This document shows positions 12,905 to 21,039 of a stretch of DNA of 47,997 nucleotides, one piece after another (position 1 is the first letter of the stretch; the number at the start of each line of letters is the position of its first letter). Both the position numbers and the translations under genes were made by a program. The stretch is from a virus. Below the pieces are notes generated by a model. That model was given only the letters and a program-made list of their open reading frames with translations, had not been told where the DNA came from and did no database searches. The stretch is taken from IMG/VR virus record IMGVR_UViG_3300031507_000069, positions 1-47,997 of that record; one strand, given 5' to 3'.

Positions 12905-13500
12905 GCCTCACTTTTGACGAAGCCGAGCACAAGTATTATTTCCAGGGCAAGCCGGTCCCGAATGTGACAGGCGTTCTGTCGCCGCTGACGAACTACAGCA
13001 TGATTGCACCGAGCGTGCTGGAAATCGCGCGGCAGAAGGGGCAGGCCACACACAAAATGGTCGAACTCGATTGCAAGAACGAACTGGACGAGGAAGGCTT
13101 GCCGGAGTGGATGCAGCCTGTGCTGTTGCAGTGGCGGAAGTTCCAGAAAGAAACCGGGTTCAAGATGATAGCCAGCGAAGCGAAGGTTTATCATCCAGTG
13201 TACAGGTATGCGGGAACACTCGATCTGTACGGCAGGCTTTATCACTCGGGGGACATGGCATTCATCGACGTGAAGCGTAGTTTCCTGGCCGGTGCGTGCA
13301 TCGGCATGCAGATAGCAGCGTATCAAGCAGCTTACTCATGGCAGGATAAGAATGACTCTGCGCGAGATGCAAAGCGCTTTGCTCTGCGCTTGAACGAGAA
13401 AGAGCGCTACCGGATGGGCGAGTACACTTCCAAGAATGATTTCCAGGATTTTCTCACCTGTCTTAACTTTTACCGTTTGAAGGAGATATGCGGAAAATGA
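12901..13500 (+). CDS. PD-(D/E)XK nuclease, likely the exonuclease partner of Bet
   Basis: 199 residues from the ATG at 12901 (ATGA overlap). The core has G-T-L-D-L-Y-G (D108) and F-I-D-V-K-R-S (D123, K125), the D...(D/E)xK catalytic pattern of the RecB/Cas4-like nuclease family, with E-A-K-V-Y-H before it and A-C-I-G-M-Q-I-A-A-Y-Q-A-A-Y after it, the family's Q-x-x-x-Y motif. N-terminal L-T-F-D-E-A-E-H-K-Y-Y-F-Q-G-K-P-V-P-N-V-T-G-V is the usual start of these phage nucleases. It would resect double-strand ends to give single strands for Bet. Catalytic residues appear intact. Confidence 0.85.
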   Translation: MSLTFDEAEHKYYFQGKPVPNVTGVLSPLTNYSMIAPSVLEIARQKGQATHKMVELDCKNELDEEGLPEWMQPVLLQWRKFQKETGFKMIASEAKVYHPVYRYAGTLDLYGRLYHSGDMAFIDVKRSFLAGACIGMQIAAYQAAYSWQDKNDSARDAKRFALRLNEKERYRMGEYTSKNDFQDFLTCLNFYRLKEICGK

Positions 13501-14426
13501 GCGAACTAGATCAGGCAACGCGGATTGCCGACGAACCGAAGAACATGACCGTTACCGTTCCGGTCACTCCGGCAATGCTGCAGGCGGTACGCACCGTTGG
13601 CGCTGCTGTTGAAGCGAACGAATGGGAAGTTGACTCGAACGACATGGCGCAGCTTGCCGCCGAACAGCGCACAACATGGGCAAGGCGCATCGACCAAGTT
13701 AAAGCCATGGAAAAAGATTTCATGGAGCCAGCCAAAACCTTCATGAACACGATCAAGGAGAAATGCCAAAAATGGTTTGCGCCAGCGCTCGCCGACCTTG
13801 AAGAAGGCCGCGACATTCTAGGCAAGAAGCTGCTTTCTTGGGAAGGGAAAGAGCGTGCCAGGATCGCCGCCGAGCGTGAACGCATCGAGGCAGAGCAGCG
13901 CAAAATTCGCCAGGAAGCGGAAGCGAAAGCGGCAGCCGAGCGTGCTCGCGCTGAAGAACAAGTGCGCGAGCAGCAAAGGCGCGAGCAGGAGGCCCAGGAA
14001 GCGCTACGCAAGGCGCAAGCGGAAGGTAACGCCAAGGCAGCGGCGGCAGCGGCAGCGGCAGCGGCAAAGGCCAATGAAGCCGCAGCAGCGGCACGCGAGA
14101 ACGCCGAGGCGAATGCGCGGCGGGCGGAAATCGAGGCTACCGCAAAGCAAGCTGCCTTCGATATGCCGCAAGCCGTCAAGATCGAAGGCAGCACGATCAA
14201 AGAAAACTGGATTGCCGTGCTAGGCGAACACTTCACGGAAGATTCCGCACTCGTTGCCATCTGCAAAGCCATCGCTGACGGTCGCACAGACCTGTTGCCG
14301 ATTCTGAAGGTGGACACAGCGCCACGCGGCGCACTGAACAAGCTGGCATCGGCTCTGAGGGGTCAGATGCGCGTGCCCGGTTATGTTGCCAGGGATGTAG
14401 GCAAGATCGCAGGGGCGCGGAAATAG
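13497..14426 (+). CDS. Long coiled-coil protein of the recombination operon
   Basis: 309 residues from the ATG at 13497 (ATGA overlap with the nuclease stop). Residues 1-110 form a helical domain with R-I-D-Q-V-K-A-M-E-K-D-F-M-E-P-A-K-T-F, a pattern common in phage proteins encoded beside RecT/Bet and exonuclease genes. Residues about 115-220 are an Ala/Glu/Arg-rich coiled coil including an alanine run of about ten. The final 85 residues (E-N-W-I-A-V-L-G-E-H-F, then R-V-P-G-Y-V-A-R-D-V-G-K-I) form a compact C-terminal domain. It is probably a structural or bridging partner of the recombinase; biochemical role unknown. Confidence 0.7.
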   Translation: MSELDQATRIADEPKNMTVTVPVTPAMLQAVRTVGAAVEANEWEVDSNDMAQLAAEQRTTWARRIDQVKAMEKDFMEPAKTFMNTIKEKCQKWFAPALADLEEGRDILGKKLLSWEGKERARIAAERERIEAEQRKIRQEAEAKAAAERARAEEQVREQQRREQEAQEALRKAQAEGNAKAAAAAAAAAAKANEAAAAARENAEANARRAEIEATAKQAAFDMPQAVKIEGSTIKENWIAVLGEHFTEDSALVAICKAIADGRTDLLPILKVDTAPRGALNKLASALRGQMRVPGYVARDVGKIAGARK

Positions 14427-14509
14427 AGCAGCGGGTTAAACGTCCACGTACCCAGCGATGAGGCGCGGTTAGGCCAAGCGATAGCGCGAATTTTGCGGGC
14501 GTGACTTTG

Positions 14510-14529
14510 CCGGTTTCAGAGCAAACCGG
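14510..14529 (+). terminator. Weak terminator-like hairpin between recombination and sugar genes
   Basis: CCGGTTT and AAACCGG pair around CAGAGC (7 bp) and are followed by ATTTTCT. The 123 bases between 14427 and 14549 hold no gene. It may attenuate rather than stop transcription, since the next gene starts 20 bases later. Confidence 0.4.
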
Positions 14530-14549
14530 ATTTTCTAAGGATAGCAATC

Positions 14550-15581
14550 ATGGATGATAAATTCCGGCTGGACTCCCAAAAGCTGATATTCCACCCGCAC
14601 CGCGTTGCACAGTGGATGGACGGAAAAGACAAATGGGAGACGGCGAAAGAGATATTCCCGCTGTACGTTGAAGTCTCGCCTGTCGGAGCGTGCAATCACC
14701 GCTGCACATTCTGCGCTGTTGACTACATCGGATACAAGAGCACGCGCCTGAACTCAGCGCTGTTCGCTCTTCTTGCCAAGGAACTAGGCGCATGCGGCGT
14801 CAAAGGGCTGATGTTCGCCGGAGAAGGCGAACCGCTGCTGCACAAAGCCATCAACATGATGGTCGATTCAACAGTGCATACCGGAATGGACGTTTCTTTC
14901 ACGACAAACGGTGTCCTGCTGGACAGGCTGCAAAACCTTGATCGCTGTTCGTGGGTCAAGGTGTCTATGAACGCAGGCACGCGCGAGACATACGCGAAGG
15001 TACACAGGACGGATGCAAAGGATTTCGACAAGGTATGGGATAACATTCGCGCCGCAGTGAAGCGCAAGGGGCGTTGCACTATCGGCGTGCAGATGGTCCT
15101 GTTGCCTGAGAATCAGCACGAAGCACCATTGCTGCAGAAGCTATGCGACGATGCCGGGGTAGATTACTGCGTGCTCAAGCCGTATAGCCAGCACAAGAGC
15201 AGCATCACGAAGCAGTACGAGAAATTCATTCCCATCGTCCCGGCTGGAGGAAACAATACGGTAGTACGCGCGGAGTCGATCAACACGCGCGAGATATCCT
15301 ATGACAAGTGCCACGCTACGCCGTATCTGTGGGCATACATCATGGCGACCGGCGATGTGTACTCATGCAGTGCCTACCTGCTTGATGACCGTTTCAAACT
15401 CGGCAACGTCAATACCCAGTCGTTCAAGGAGATATGGCAAGGGGATAAGCGATGGCTGAACTGGCTATACGTGCGCCACGACCTTGACATTCACGAATGC
15501 CGATTGAACTGTAGGATGGACAAGTCGAATCGCTACCTGAACGATCTTGAGAACGGCGTACCACACAAGAACTTCATATGA
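14550..15581 (+). CDS. Radical SAM/SPASM-like enzyme 1
   Basis: 343 residues. The iron-sulfur motif is C-N-H-R-C-T-F-C (C48, C52, C55), the CX3CX2C of radical SAM enzymes, followed by G-E-G-E-P-L-L-H. The C-terminal third carries extra cysteines (K-C-H-A-T, S-C-S-A-Y, E-C-R-L-N-C) arranged like a SPASM auxiliary-cluster region, with the L-G-N-V-N-x-Q-S-F-K-E-I-W segment typical of it. It ends in P-H-K-N-F-I. Radical SAM/SPASM enzymes cleave S-adenosylmethionine to radicals that modify peptides, sugars or other molecules; the substrate here is unknown. AAGGA precedes the start. A paralogue with the same ending lies at 21890-22999, and the genes between resemble sugar-nucleotide enzymes, which favours a sugar-type substrate. 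Confidence 0.88.
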   Translation: MDDKFRLDSQKLIFHPHRVAQWMDGKDKWETAKEIFPLYVEVSPVGACNHRCTFCAVDYIGYKSTRLNSALFALLAKELGACGVKGLMFAGEGEPLLHKAINMMVDSTVHTGMDVSFTTNGVLLDRLQNLDRCSWVKVSMNAGTRETYAKVHRTDAKDFDKVWDNIRAAVKRKGRCTIGVQMVLLPENQHEAPLLQKLCDDAGVDYCVLKPYSQHKSSITKQYEKFIPIVPAGGNNTVVRAESINTREISYDKCHATPYLWAYIMATGDVYSCSAYLLDDRFKLGNVNTQSFKEIWQGDKRWLNWLYVRHDLDIHECRLNCRMDKSNRYLNDLENGVPHKNFI

Positions 15582-15760
15582 TGGAACTCGAATACAAGGT
15601 TCTTTGGCGAACCGGGCGGAATACCAGCGTTCACGAATCTGAAGAACTGGAAGAATTTTTGAACAAGCAATCAGCCGAGGGCTGGGCTCTGCACACCATG
15701 CACCGAATAGGCATTGAAGGCATGCAACAGTGCATCATCTTTTATAGGGTGAAAAAGTGA
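15578..15760 (+). CDS. Small DUF4177-like protein
   Basis: 60 residues from an ATG overlapping the radical SAM stop (ATGA). The order Y-K-V-L, then E-L-E-E-F-L-N-K-Q-S-A-E-G-W-A-L-H-T and a C-terminal I-I-F-Y-R-V-K-K is that of the DUF4177 fold, small proteins of unknown function. Being coupled between the radical SAM and nucleotidyltransferase genes, it may be a chaperone or regulator of the cassette, but DUF4177-like genes are also common as stand-alone phage genes. Confidence 0.65.
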   Translation: MMELEYKVLWRTGRNTSVHESEELEEFLNKQSAEGWALHTMHRIGIEGMQQCIIFYRVKK

Positions 15761-16278
15761 TCAATACATCGCGCGAGTTTTTTATGAACAACTTTCCATT
15801 CCAAAAGATTCTTCCTCTCGCCATGCTTTACAACTTCAACGGGATATTAGTCCATGGATGCTTTGATCTGCTGCATGTTGGTCATATTCGGTACATCGAC
15901 TGGGCACGCAAACTGGGTCCAGGCTACCTCATTGCCACGCTCACCGCAGATGCCTATTTCCCGAAATACAAAGGCGAGCATAGACCAGCCTTCCCGCAGA
16001 CGATACGAGCAGAATGCCTTGCAGCGCTTCAGCTTGTCGATTACGTGGCTATTGTCGAAGAAGCAACGGCGTGTCTTGCAATCACCACGATCAAGCCGAA
16101 GATTTACGCCAAGGGCTGGGAAGCGCAAGGGGTCATACCGCATGAAGTAGCGGCAGTCGAGGCGCACGGCGGGCATGTGTGCTACATGGAAAAAGAACCG
16201 GGCTCAGACGGTCAGATTTTTTCATCTGGCCGCATCCTCAGTGGTGAATATCTAAGGAGCAGAAATGTCATTAAGTGA
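15757..16278 (+). CDS. Cytidylyltransferase-like nucleotidyltransferase (HldE C-domain type)
   Basis: 173 residues; the GTG at 15757 overlaps the preceding stop. The start G-I-L-V-H-G-C-F-D-L-L-H-V-G-H-I-R-Y-I is the HxGH nucleotide-binding signature (H40, H43) of the cytidylyltransferase family, and the rest (A-R-K-L-G-P-G-Y-L-I-A, then F-P-Q-T-I-R-A-E-C-L-A-A-L, Y-A-K-G) follows the C-terminal domain of HldE/RfaE, which joins heptose-1-phosphate to ADP. The kinase domain of HldE is absent. G-R-I-L-S-G-E-Y-L-R-S forms the C-terminal end. It would activate a sugar-1-phosphate; which one is unknown. Its immediate neighbour is a GmhA-like isomerase, the first enzyme of the same heptose pathway. 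Confidence 0.85.
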   Translation: MINTSREFFMNNFPFQKILPLAMLYNFNGILVHGCFDLLHVGHIRYIDWARKLGPGYLIATLTADAYFPKYKGEHRPAFPQTIRAECLAALQLVDYVAIVEEATACLAITTIKPKIYAKGWEAQGVIPHEVAAVEAHGGHVCYMEKEPGSDGQIFSSGRILSGEYLRSRNVIK

Positions 16279-16936
16279 AGGCGCAAAAGGCGCGGAACCT
16301 CCACCGAACCTGAAGATGGGAAAGAAGCATTACACCGGGCGCGGCGCAGCGCTTGATGACGCCGGAATTTCCTGCCTGCAAAAGTATTTTAATTTGCTCA
16401 AGGATTGTTCGCAGCACACGCAGGCGAGCTTTGCCCATGATCGGGTTGACCTCGTAGCAGCGATGACAGAGCTAAAGTGGCGTTGCGCGCATGCCGGTAA
16501 CTTCGACGCCGGATGCAAAATAATCTTCATCGGGAACGGCGGATCATCTGCCATCTCGTCGCACATGGCGACCGACTTCAGCAAGAACGGCGGCATGCGC
16601 GCGATTGCCTTCAACGATGCGCCGACGCTTACCTGTCTCGGCAATGACTTTGGTATAGACGAAATTTTTGCCAAGCAGCTTGAATTCTATGCGCTGCCTG
16701 GGGATTTGGTCATCATCGTAAGTTCGTCTGGTAAGTCGAAGAACATCCTACGCGCAGCGGAACAGGCGTTTGAAATGGGGCTGGACCTCGTTACCTTCTC
16801 CGGCATGAACCCGAACAACGTACTGCGCGAGAAAGGGCTGTTGAGCTTCTATGTCCCGGCCAAAGACTACGGCCTAGTCGAGATGACGCACCTTGCGTTA
16901 CTCCATTCAATTCTTTCCGTACAGGGGGCAATGTGA
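16265..16936 (+). CDS. SIS-domain sugar isomerase, GmhA-like
   Basis: 223 residues. AAGGAGCAGAA precedes the ATG. The SIS core contains I-F-I-G-N-G-G-S-S-A-I-S-S-H-M-A-T-D-F (about residues 93-112), N-D-x-x-x-x-x-C-L-G-N-D-F-G, G-D-L-V-I-I-V-S-S-S-G-K-S-K-N-I-L-R-A, and V-E-M-T-H-L-A-L-L-H-S-I, in the order seen in GmhA phosphoheptose isomerases, which turn sedoheptulose 7-phosphate into heptose 7-phosphate. The GNGGS phosphate-binding loop and the C-terminal E-x-x-H are kept. An N-terminal extension of about 40 residues is not in GmhA. It may act on another keto-sugar phosphate. It lies directly after the HldE-C-like gene and before a DJ-1/PfpI gene. Confidence 0.87.
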   Translation: MSLSEGAKGAEPPPNLKMGKKHYTGRGAALDDAGISCLQKYFNLLKDCSQHTQASFAHDRVDLVAAMTELKWRCAHAGNFDAGCKIIFIGNGGSSAISSHMATDFSKNGGMRAIAFNDAPTLTCLGNDFGIDEIFAKQLEFYALPGDLVIIVSSSGKSKNILRAAEQAFEMGLDLVTFSGMNPNNVLREKGLLSFYVPAKDYGLVEMTHLALLHSILSVQGAM

Positions 16937-17565
16937 CAAGAGCAGTGATTCTCGTAGAACAAGGGTTTCAAGACGAGGAATTTATCTATCCGTACTATCG
17001 CATGCAAGAGGAAGGGTGGCTTGTCGATGTTGCCGTACCGGATACAACAAAACAATATTTCGGCAAGTACGGCGTTCCAGCAAGAGCTACGATCAACATT
17101 GGTGCTCTACGCGCATACGATTATGACCTCGTTGTGGTCCCTGGCGGATTCGAGTGCCCAGACAGATTGCGCATGCGGCTTGACGTTCGTGCCTTCATTC
17201 TTCTGATGTGCAAAACTAACAGGGTAATAGCTGCAATCTGCCATGGCCCATGGGTTCTGATTTCTGCCGGAATTATGCTAGGCATCAAATGCACTGGCTA
17301 CGAGAGCATTAAAGACGACCTACAAAATGCCGGGGCTCTGTATATCAAAGCTCCGGTAATCAGGCATGAGAACATAATCACGGCAGATCACTACAAGAAC
17401 AACGGGCAATTCATGCACGCTGTTATTGGCTGCATCCGCGAAAAAGAATACATGCACCGTCTTACTCGTGAATATCAATCGCCAGATGCAAAGGTAGTTG
17501 ATGCCGAATTTCCAGAAATTGGCGATGCGCGATTTGAAGGGGAGAAGAATGACAAACAATCATGA
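16933..17565 (+). CDS. DJ-1/PfpI superfamily protein
   Basis: 210 residues; GTG overlaps the preceding stop. R-A-V-I-L-V-E-Q-G-F-Q-D-E-E-F at the start carries the E used by the family, D-L-V-V-V-P-G-G-F follows, and A-I-C-H-G-P-W-V-L holds the nucleophile elbow Cys (C103) and the neighbouring His (H104). A late H-x-N-I-I-T-A-D-H-Y replaces the usual R-N-L-I-T-S-x-x-P. Members act as deglycases, glyoxalases, hydratases or proteases, always on Cys-centred chemistry. In this cassette a small-molecule role such as handling an aldehyde sugar intermediate is plausible but inferred. The last 17 bases overlap the next gene. Confidence 0.8.
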   Translation: MTRAVILVEQGFQDEEFIYPYYRMQEEGWLVDVAVPDTTKQYFGKYGVPARATINIGALRAYDYDLVVVPGGFECPDRLRMRLDVRAFILLMCKTNRVIAAICHGPWVLISAGIMLGIKCTGYESIKDDLQNAGALYIKAPVIRHENIITADHYKNNGQFMHAVIGCIREKEYMHRLTREYQSPDAKVVDAEFPEIGDARFEGEKNDKQS

Positions 17566-19888
17566 TGGCAAGCTGATCCACAAACCGTGGGGTTTCGAGT
17601 GGTCAGCCTTCGACAATGGCGCTGTCGCAGTCTGGATTCTGCACATAGCGGCCAAGCGCAAGACCTCGCTGCACTGCCATCCGAACAAGAAAACGCGCCT
17701 GATTGTGCTATCCGGCAGCGTGTACTTCACGAAGAATAACCTTGGTCGAAACCTGAACGCGCTGGACGTGGTTGATATCGGCAAGGGTGAATACCACAAG
17801 ACCGAGGCAATCAGCGAGCTTGACGGCTTTCCCAGCGCCGAAGATGGGGCGTGGCTGATGGAGATTGAAGAACCGTCGAACAAGAGTGACCTCGTTCGCA
17901 TGGGCGATGACTATGGCCGAGAAAATAAGCCATACGAAACGGATGTTGTACCGTACACCGGAGAACTTCTGAAACTCGGATTCGAGGAACAGACGTTCAT
18001 GGGAAACAAGATTTGGCTTGAGTCGCCGCACCACAGCAATGCTGTATGGAATAGCGGAATACCTGATATTCGCATTCCTCTTGGAGAAAACTCCAATTTC
18101 ATAATGTGCATCAAAAAGGATAACTCCATGAAGGTGTCAGACTACGTTGCGAAATTCATATCTGAACTCGGCATTCGATCCGTGTTCGGCGTATCTGGTG
18201 GCGGGTGCATGCACCTGTTGGATTCTTTTGGACGACTGGAAAAGGACATAAATTATGTGGCGTGCCATCATGAACAAGCGGCAGCAATGGCAGCGGAAGC
18301 ATATTCACGTGTTCACGGTCTGGGATGTTGTCTTGTTACTACTGGCCCAGGCGGTACTAACGCTCTTACCGGCGTGGCTTGCGCTTGGGTTGATTCTATC
18401 CCGGTAATCTTCATCTCCGGTCAGGTGACGACAAACACCATGATAGGAACGTCAGGCGTTCGACAGTTCGGCGTGCAAGAGACAAACATCATTGAACTTG
18501 TCAAGCCAATTACAAAATCTGCAGAAATTGTTTATTCAGAAAGGGATATCCGATATCAATTGGAAAAGGCAGTAGATATCGCCAAGTCAGGCAGACCCGG
18601 CCCGGTCTGGATCGACATTCCGCTAGATATCCAATCCAAGAGGATCGACCCGGATGCACTACAGAAATACGAACCGCCTTTCATCTTCCCACACATGAGC
18701 ATGAAAGGGCGGGTATTCCAAACCTTGGACATGGTACGCAGGGCGCAAAGACCTGTCATGATACTTGGCAGGGGGGTTATCCTGGCCGACGCAGCGCCAG
18801 CGGCGCAACGACTGGTCGATGCCCTGCGTATCCCGGTAATCACGTCCTGGGGCGCTTTGGAGGTTCTGCAATACGACCATCCGCAGCTTGTCGGACACAT
18901 GGGAATATTCGGCGACCGAGCCAGTAATTTCGCTGTCCAGAACGCGGATTTGCTGCTTGTGATCGGTAGCCGGTTATCGGTCCCGATGATCGGATACCAG
19001 TTCGACCAATTTGCGCCTGATGCCAAGATCATCATGGTTGACATTGATCAGCACGAAATGGAGAAACCATCGCTCCATGTCGATATCAAGATACCTGTCG
19101 ATGCGCTTCAGTTCATCAACATGATGCTGTTCACGGAACCGCAAGTGCATCATTCCGACGACTGGCGCATACGCTGCGTCAACTGGAAGGAACGATACCC
19201 GGTCGTTCTGCCGGAGTACGAGAACACGGAAGGCATTAACAGCTTCCGCTTCATCGATGTGCTTTCCAGGCAACTCATCAGCGAAACCACCATCGTTACC
19301 GACCAGGGAACGGCGTTCACATGCACCATGCAGGCGTTCAAGAACAAGTTTGGGCAGCGATTCGTAGTCTCAGGTGGACACGCTGCCATGGGGTACGGGC
19401 TCCCAGCCGCAGTGGGCGCTGCGTTCGGTCATGACAATCCGGTTGTCTGCATCGTTGGCGACGGCGGGCTCCAAATGAACGTGCAGGAGCTTGCCACGAT
19501 AGCGCACCACGGTCTACCAATCACGATATTCGTACTGAACAACAACGGGTACGGCACCATCAAGGCGATGCAGGAGAACCATTTCAATCACTACGTTGGT
19601 TCCGAAGAGGAAGATTTAACTTTCCCGGTCCTGTGCGATCTGGCGAACGCTTACCGAATCGACTACATTATGATCGACAACAGCGAAACTCTTGAAGAAC
19701 GTTTGAGGGAAGTGCTATTTGAAAGTGGTCCGCTTATCGTTGAAGTTCAGATGCAGCCGAATCAGCCGTTGATCCCGCGCATCTCGTCCAAGAAGATGCC
19801 GGATGGATCAATCACCAGTTCACCGTTGCACGATATGTTCCCGTTTCTGCCGAGGGAAGAACTCGAAAGGAATATGAAAAATGACTGA
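17549..19888 (+). CDS. Cupin / acetolactate-synthase-like ThDP enzyme fusion
   Basis: 779 residues; ATG at 17549 after GGGGAGAAGA. Residues 8-190 form a cupin of the mannose-6-phosphate-isomerase-like type: K-P-W-G-F-E, then S-L-H-C-H-P-N-K-K (H42, H44) and L-S-G-S-V. From residue 194 starts a complete thiamine-diphosphate enzyme: E242 in H-H-E-Q-A-A (catalytic Glu), G-P-G-G-T-N-A-L-T-G, G-D-G-G (near 637) with N-N-N-G-Y about 26 residues later, the ThDP/Mg motif. The C-terminus resembles acetolactate-synthase relatives found in sugar clusters (YerE-type, adding a two-carbon unit to a keto-sugar). FAD use is not resolved. An internal ATG at 18128 has its own AGGA site, so the ThDP half may also be made alone. 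Substrate unknown. Confidence 0.87.
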   Translation: MTNNHDGKLIHKPWGFEWSAFDNGAVAVWILHIAAKRKTSLHCHPNKKTRLIVLSGSVYFTKNNLGRNLNALDVVDIGKGEYHKTEAISELDGFPSAEDGAWLMEIEEPSNKSDLVRMGDDYGRENKPYETDVVPYTGELLKLGFEEQTFMGNKIWLESPHHSNAVWNSGIPDIRIPLGENSNFIMCIKKDNSMKVSDYVAKFISELGIRSVFGVSGGGCMHLLDSFGRLEKDINYVACHHEQAAAMAAEAYSRVHGLGCCLVTTGPGGTNALTGVACAWVDSIPVIFISGQVTTNTMIGTSGVRQFGVQETNIIELVKPITKSAEIVYSERDIRYQLEKAVDIAKSGRPGPVWIDIPLDIQSKRIDPDALQKYEPPFIFPHMSMKGRVFQTLDMVRRAQRPVMILGRGVILADAAPAAQRLVDALRIPVITSWGALEVLQYDHPQLVGHMGIFGDRASNFAVQNADLLLVIGSRLSVPMIGYQFDQFAPDAKIIMVDIDQHEMEKPSLHVDIKIPVDALQFINMMLFTEPQVHHSDDWRIRCVNWKERYPVVLPEYENTEGINSFRFIDVLSRQLISETTIVTDQGTAFTCTMQAFKNKFGQRFVVSGGHAAMGYGLPAAVGAAFGHDNPVVCIVGDGGLQMNVQELATIAHHGLPITIFVLNNNGYGTIKAMQENHFNHYVGSEEEDLTFPVLCDLANAYRIDYIMIDNSETLEERLREVLFESGPLIVEVQMQPNQPLIPRISSKKMPDGSITSSPLHDMFPFLPREELERNMKND
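18116..18130 (+). promoter_or_regulatory. Internal ribosome binding site before the ThDP domain
   Basis: AAGGATAACTCC stands 7 bases before an in-frame ATG at 18128, exactly where the ThDP enzyme domain begins (MKVSDY, residue 194 of the fusion). Confidence 0.5.
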
Positions 19889-20606
19889 CGACGACATTAG
19901 ACGGTGTGCAAAAGAAAGTTGGCATGTACCACCAGTTGAAATTTATGCCTTCGCCCGCCGCATTCTCATTCTAGCCGAGGCGCAACGAGGCGCGGAGCCT
20001 ATTGCAGACGGAGAGTATTTTCGTTCACCGGCACCAGGACAATCTGATTTCATCATTTGGCGTCCAGAATTTACGCCACGGCACGGAATGAAACTCTACG
20101 CAACGCCGCAACGAACCGCACAGGGGCAGGACCGAGATACAGCGATGCCTCGATCTGGTAGCTCAGCAGATGATCAGCCTGCCCCTGCTGCGGTTACTAC
20201 GATCTGTGGCGCTGTATCTCCTATTGGGCTGCTCTGCAAGTTTAAGCCTTATCATTCCAGCCCACACTCTTGGGATACTTGTTATGCCCCTGCTGCGGCC
20301 ACGCCGAGGACATATGACAAGTTCGCTGATGATCAGCTTATACACAGGGACAGAGTCGTGTTATCACCAGTAATTGTTGAAAGACTCGAACGCGAGAACG
20401 CCGAACTGCAGCAACAATGCGCTGCACTCACTCTTGACGCACGCGAGATGCTCAAGCAACTCACCGAACTGCGCGAACAGCTTACCGCCGAGCGCAAGGC
20501 GCGGAAAGAAGAACGGCAGAAGGCATTTCACGCGATACTTGAATACAAAAATGCTGCTGAATCCGCTGAAGCCCGCGTGCGGGAACTGGAGAACAAACAT
20601 GGCTGA
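19881..20606 (+). CDS. Ead/Ea22-like phage accessory protein
   Basis: 241 residues; starts 8 bases before the previous stop, with AAAGGAATATGAAAA upstream. The N-terminus (M-T-D-D-D-I-R-R-C-A-K-E-S-W, then I-Y-A-F-A-R-R-I) and the region P-I-A-D-G-E-Y-F-R-S-P are reminiscent of phage accessory proteins of the Ead/Ea22 type; the middle is Pro/Ala/Ser-rich with C-residues, and residues about 165-235 form a coiled coil (VERLERENAELQQQCAALT and on). The low-complexity middle suggests module shuffling. It interrupts the enzymatic cassette and is probably a moron-like insert; function unknown. Confidence 0.55.
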   Translation: MTDDDIRRCAKESWHVPPVEIYAFARRILILAEAQRGAEPIADGEYFRSPAPGQSDFIIWRPEFTPRHGMKLYATPQRTAQGQDRDTAMPRSGSSADDQPAPAAVTTICGAVSPIGLLCKFKPYHSSPHSWDTCYAPAAATPRTYDKFADDQLIHRDRVVLSPVIVERLERENAELQQQCAALTLDAREMLKQLTELREQLTAERKARKEERQKAFHAILEYKNAAESAEARVRELENKHG

Positions 20607-21030
20607 ATCAGGATTATTGCGCGACGACCATACGGAGTTTCTAAAATGGCGTAATGGCGCTTTACCAACATGGGGTAATAGTACAGAGGGTGCGCTATGG
20701 GTGGCGTGGAAAGCAGCTACTAGGCGACTTGAAGGGCGTATTACAGAACTTCATGCTGCGCTCGAAGCAGAGCGCGGGCAGACAGAGTTCGCAGGCAGGC
20801 ATGAGGCAGATACAGTATGGCTCATTGAATGCACACACGCCACTAATCCAAGATGGTATTGGGCAGGTGGAGATTCGTTCGGTTGCGATCCTTTTAAGGC
20901 TGTTAGATTCTTGAATAAAAAGGCTGCTGAGGAAACCGCCAAAAAGATTTACGGCGAACATCTTTGGTTGTGTGCAGGTACAAAAATAGAAATCTGTGAG
21001 CATATGTTTAATTGCGGTAGCGCGGTTTAA
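20599..21030 (+). CDS. Unknown 143-residue phage protein
   Basis: The ATG at 20599 follows GGAGAACAAAC and overlaps the end of the preceding gene. N-terminal half is helical (HTEFLKWRNG, EGALWVAWKAATRRLEGRI, and E-L-H-A-A-L-E-A-E-R); C-terminal half has W-Y-W-A-G-G-D-S-F-G-C-D-P-F-K-A-V-R-F-L-N-K-K-A-A-E-E-T-A-K-K-I-Y, the pattern of a small phage domain that occurs alone or fused to Ead-like proteins. Nothing catalytic is visible. Confidence 0.6.
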   Translation: MAESGLLRDDHTEFLKWRNGALPTWGNSTEGALWVAWKAATRRLEGRITELHAALEAERGQTEFAGRHEADTVWLIECTHATNPRWYWAGGDSFGCDPFKAVRFLNKKAAEETAKKIYGEHLWLCAGTKIEICEHMFNCGSAV

Positions 21031-21039
21031 GGGGGCAAC

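Noticed and set aside
13511-14341. Antisense 276-residue frame opposite the coiled-coil gene
   Set aside because: Almost only Ala, Ser, Arg; it is the shadow of the Ala/Glu/Arg-rich coding strand and has no ribosome binding site or family match.
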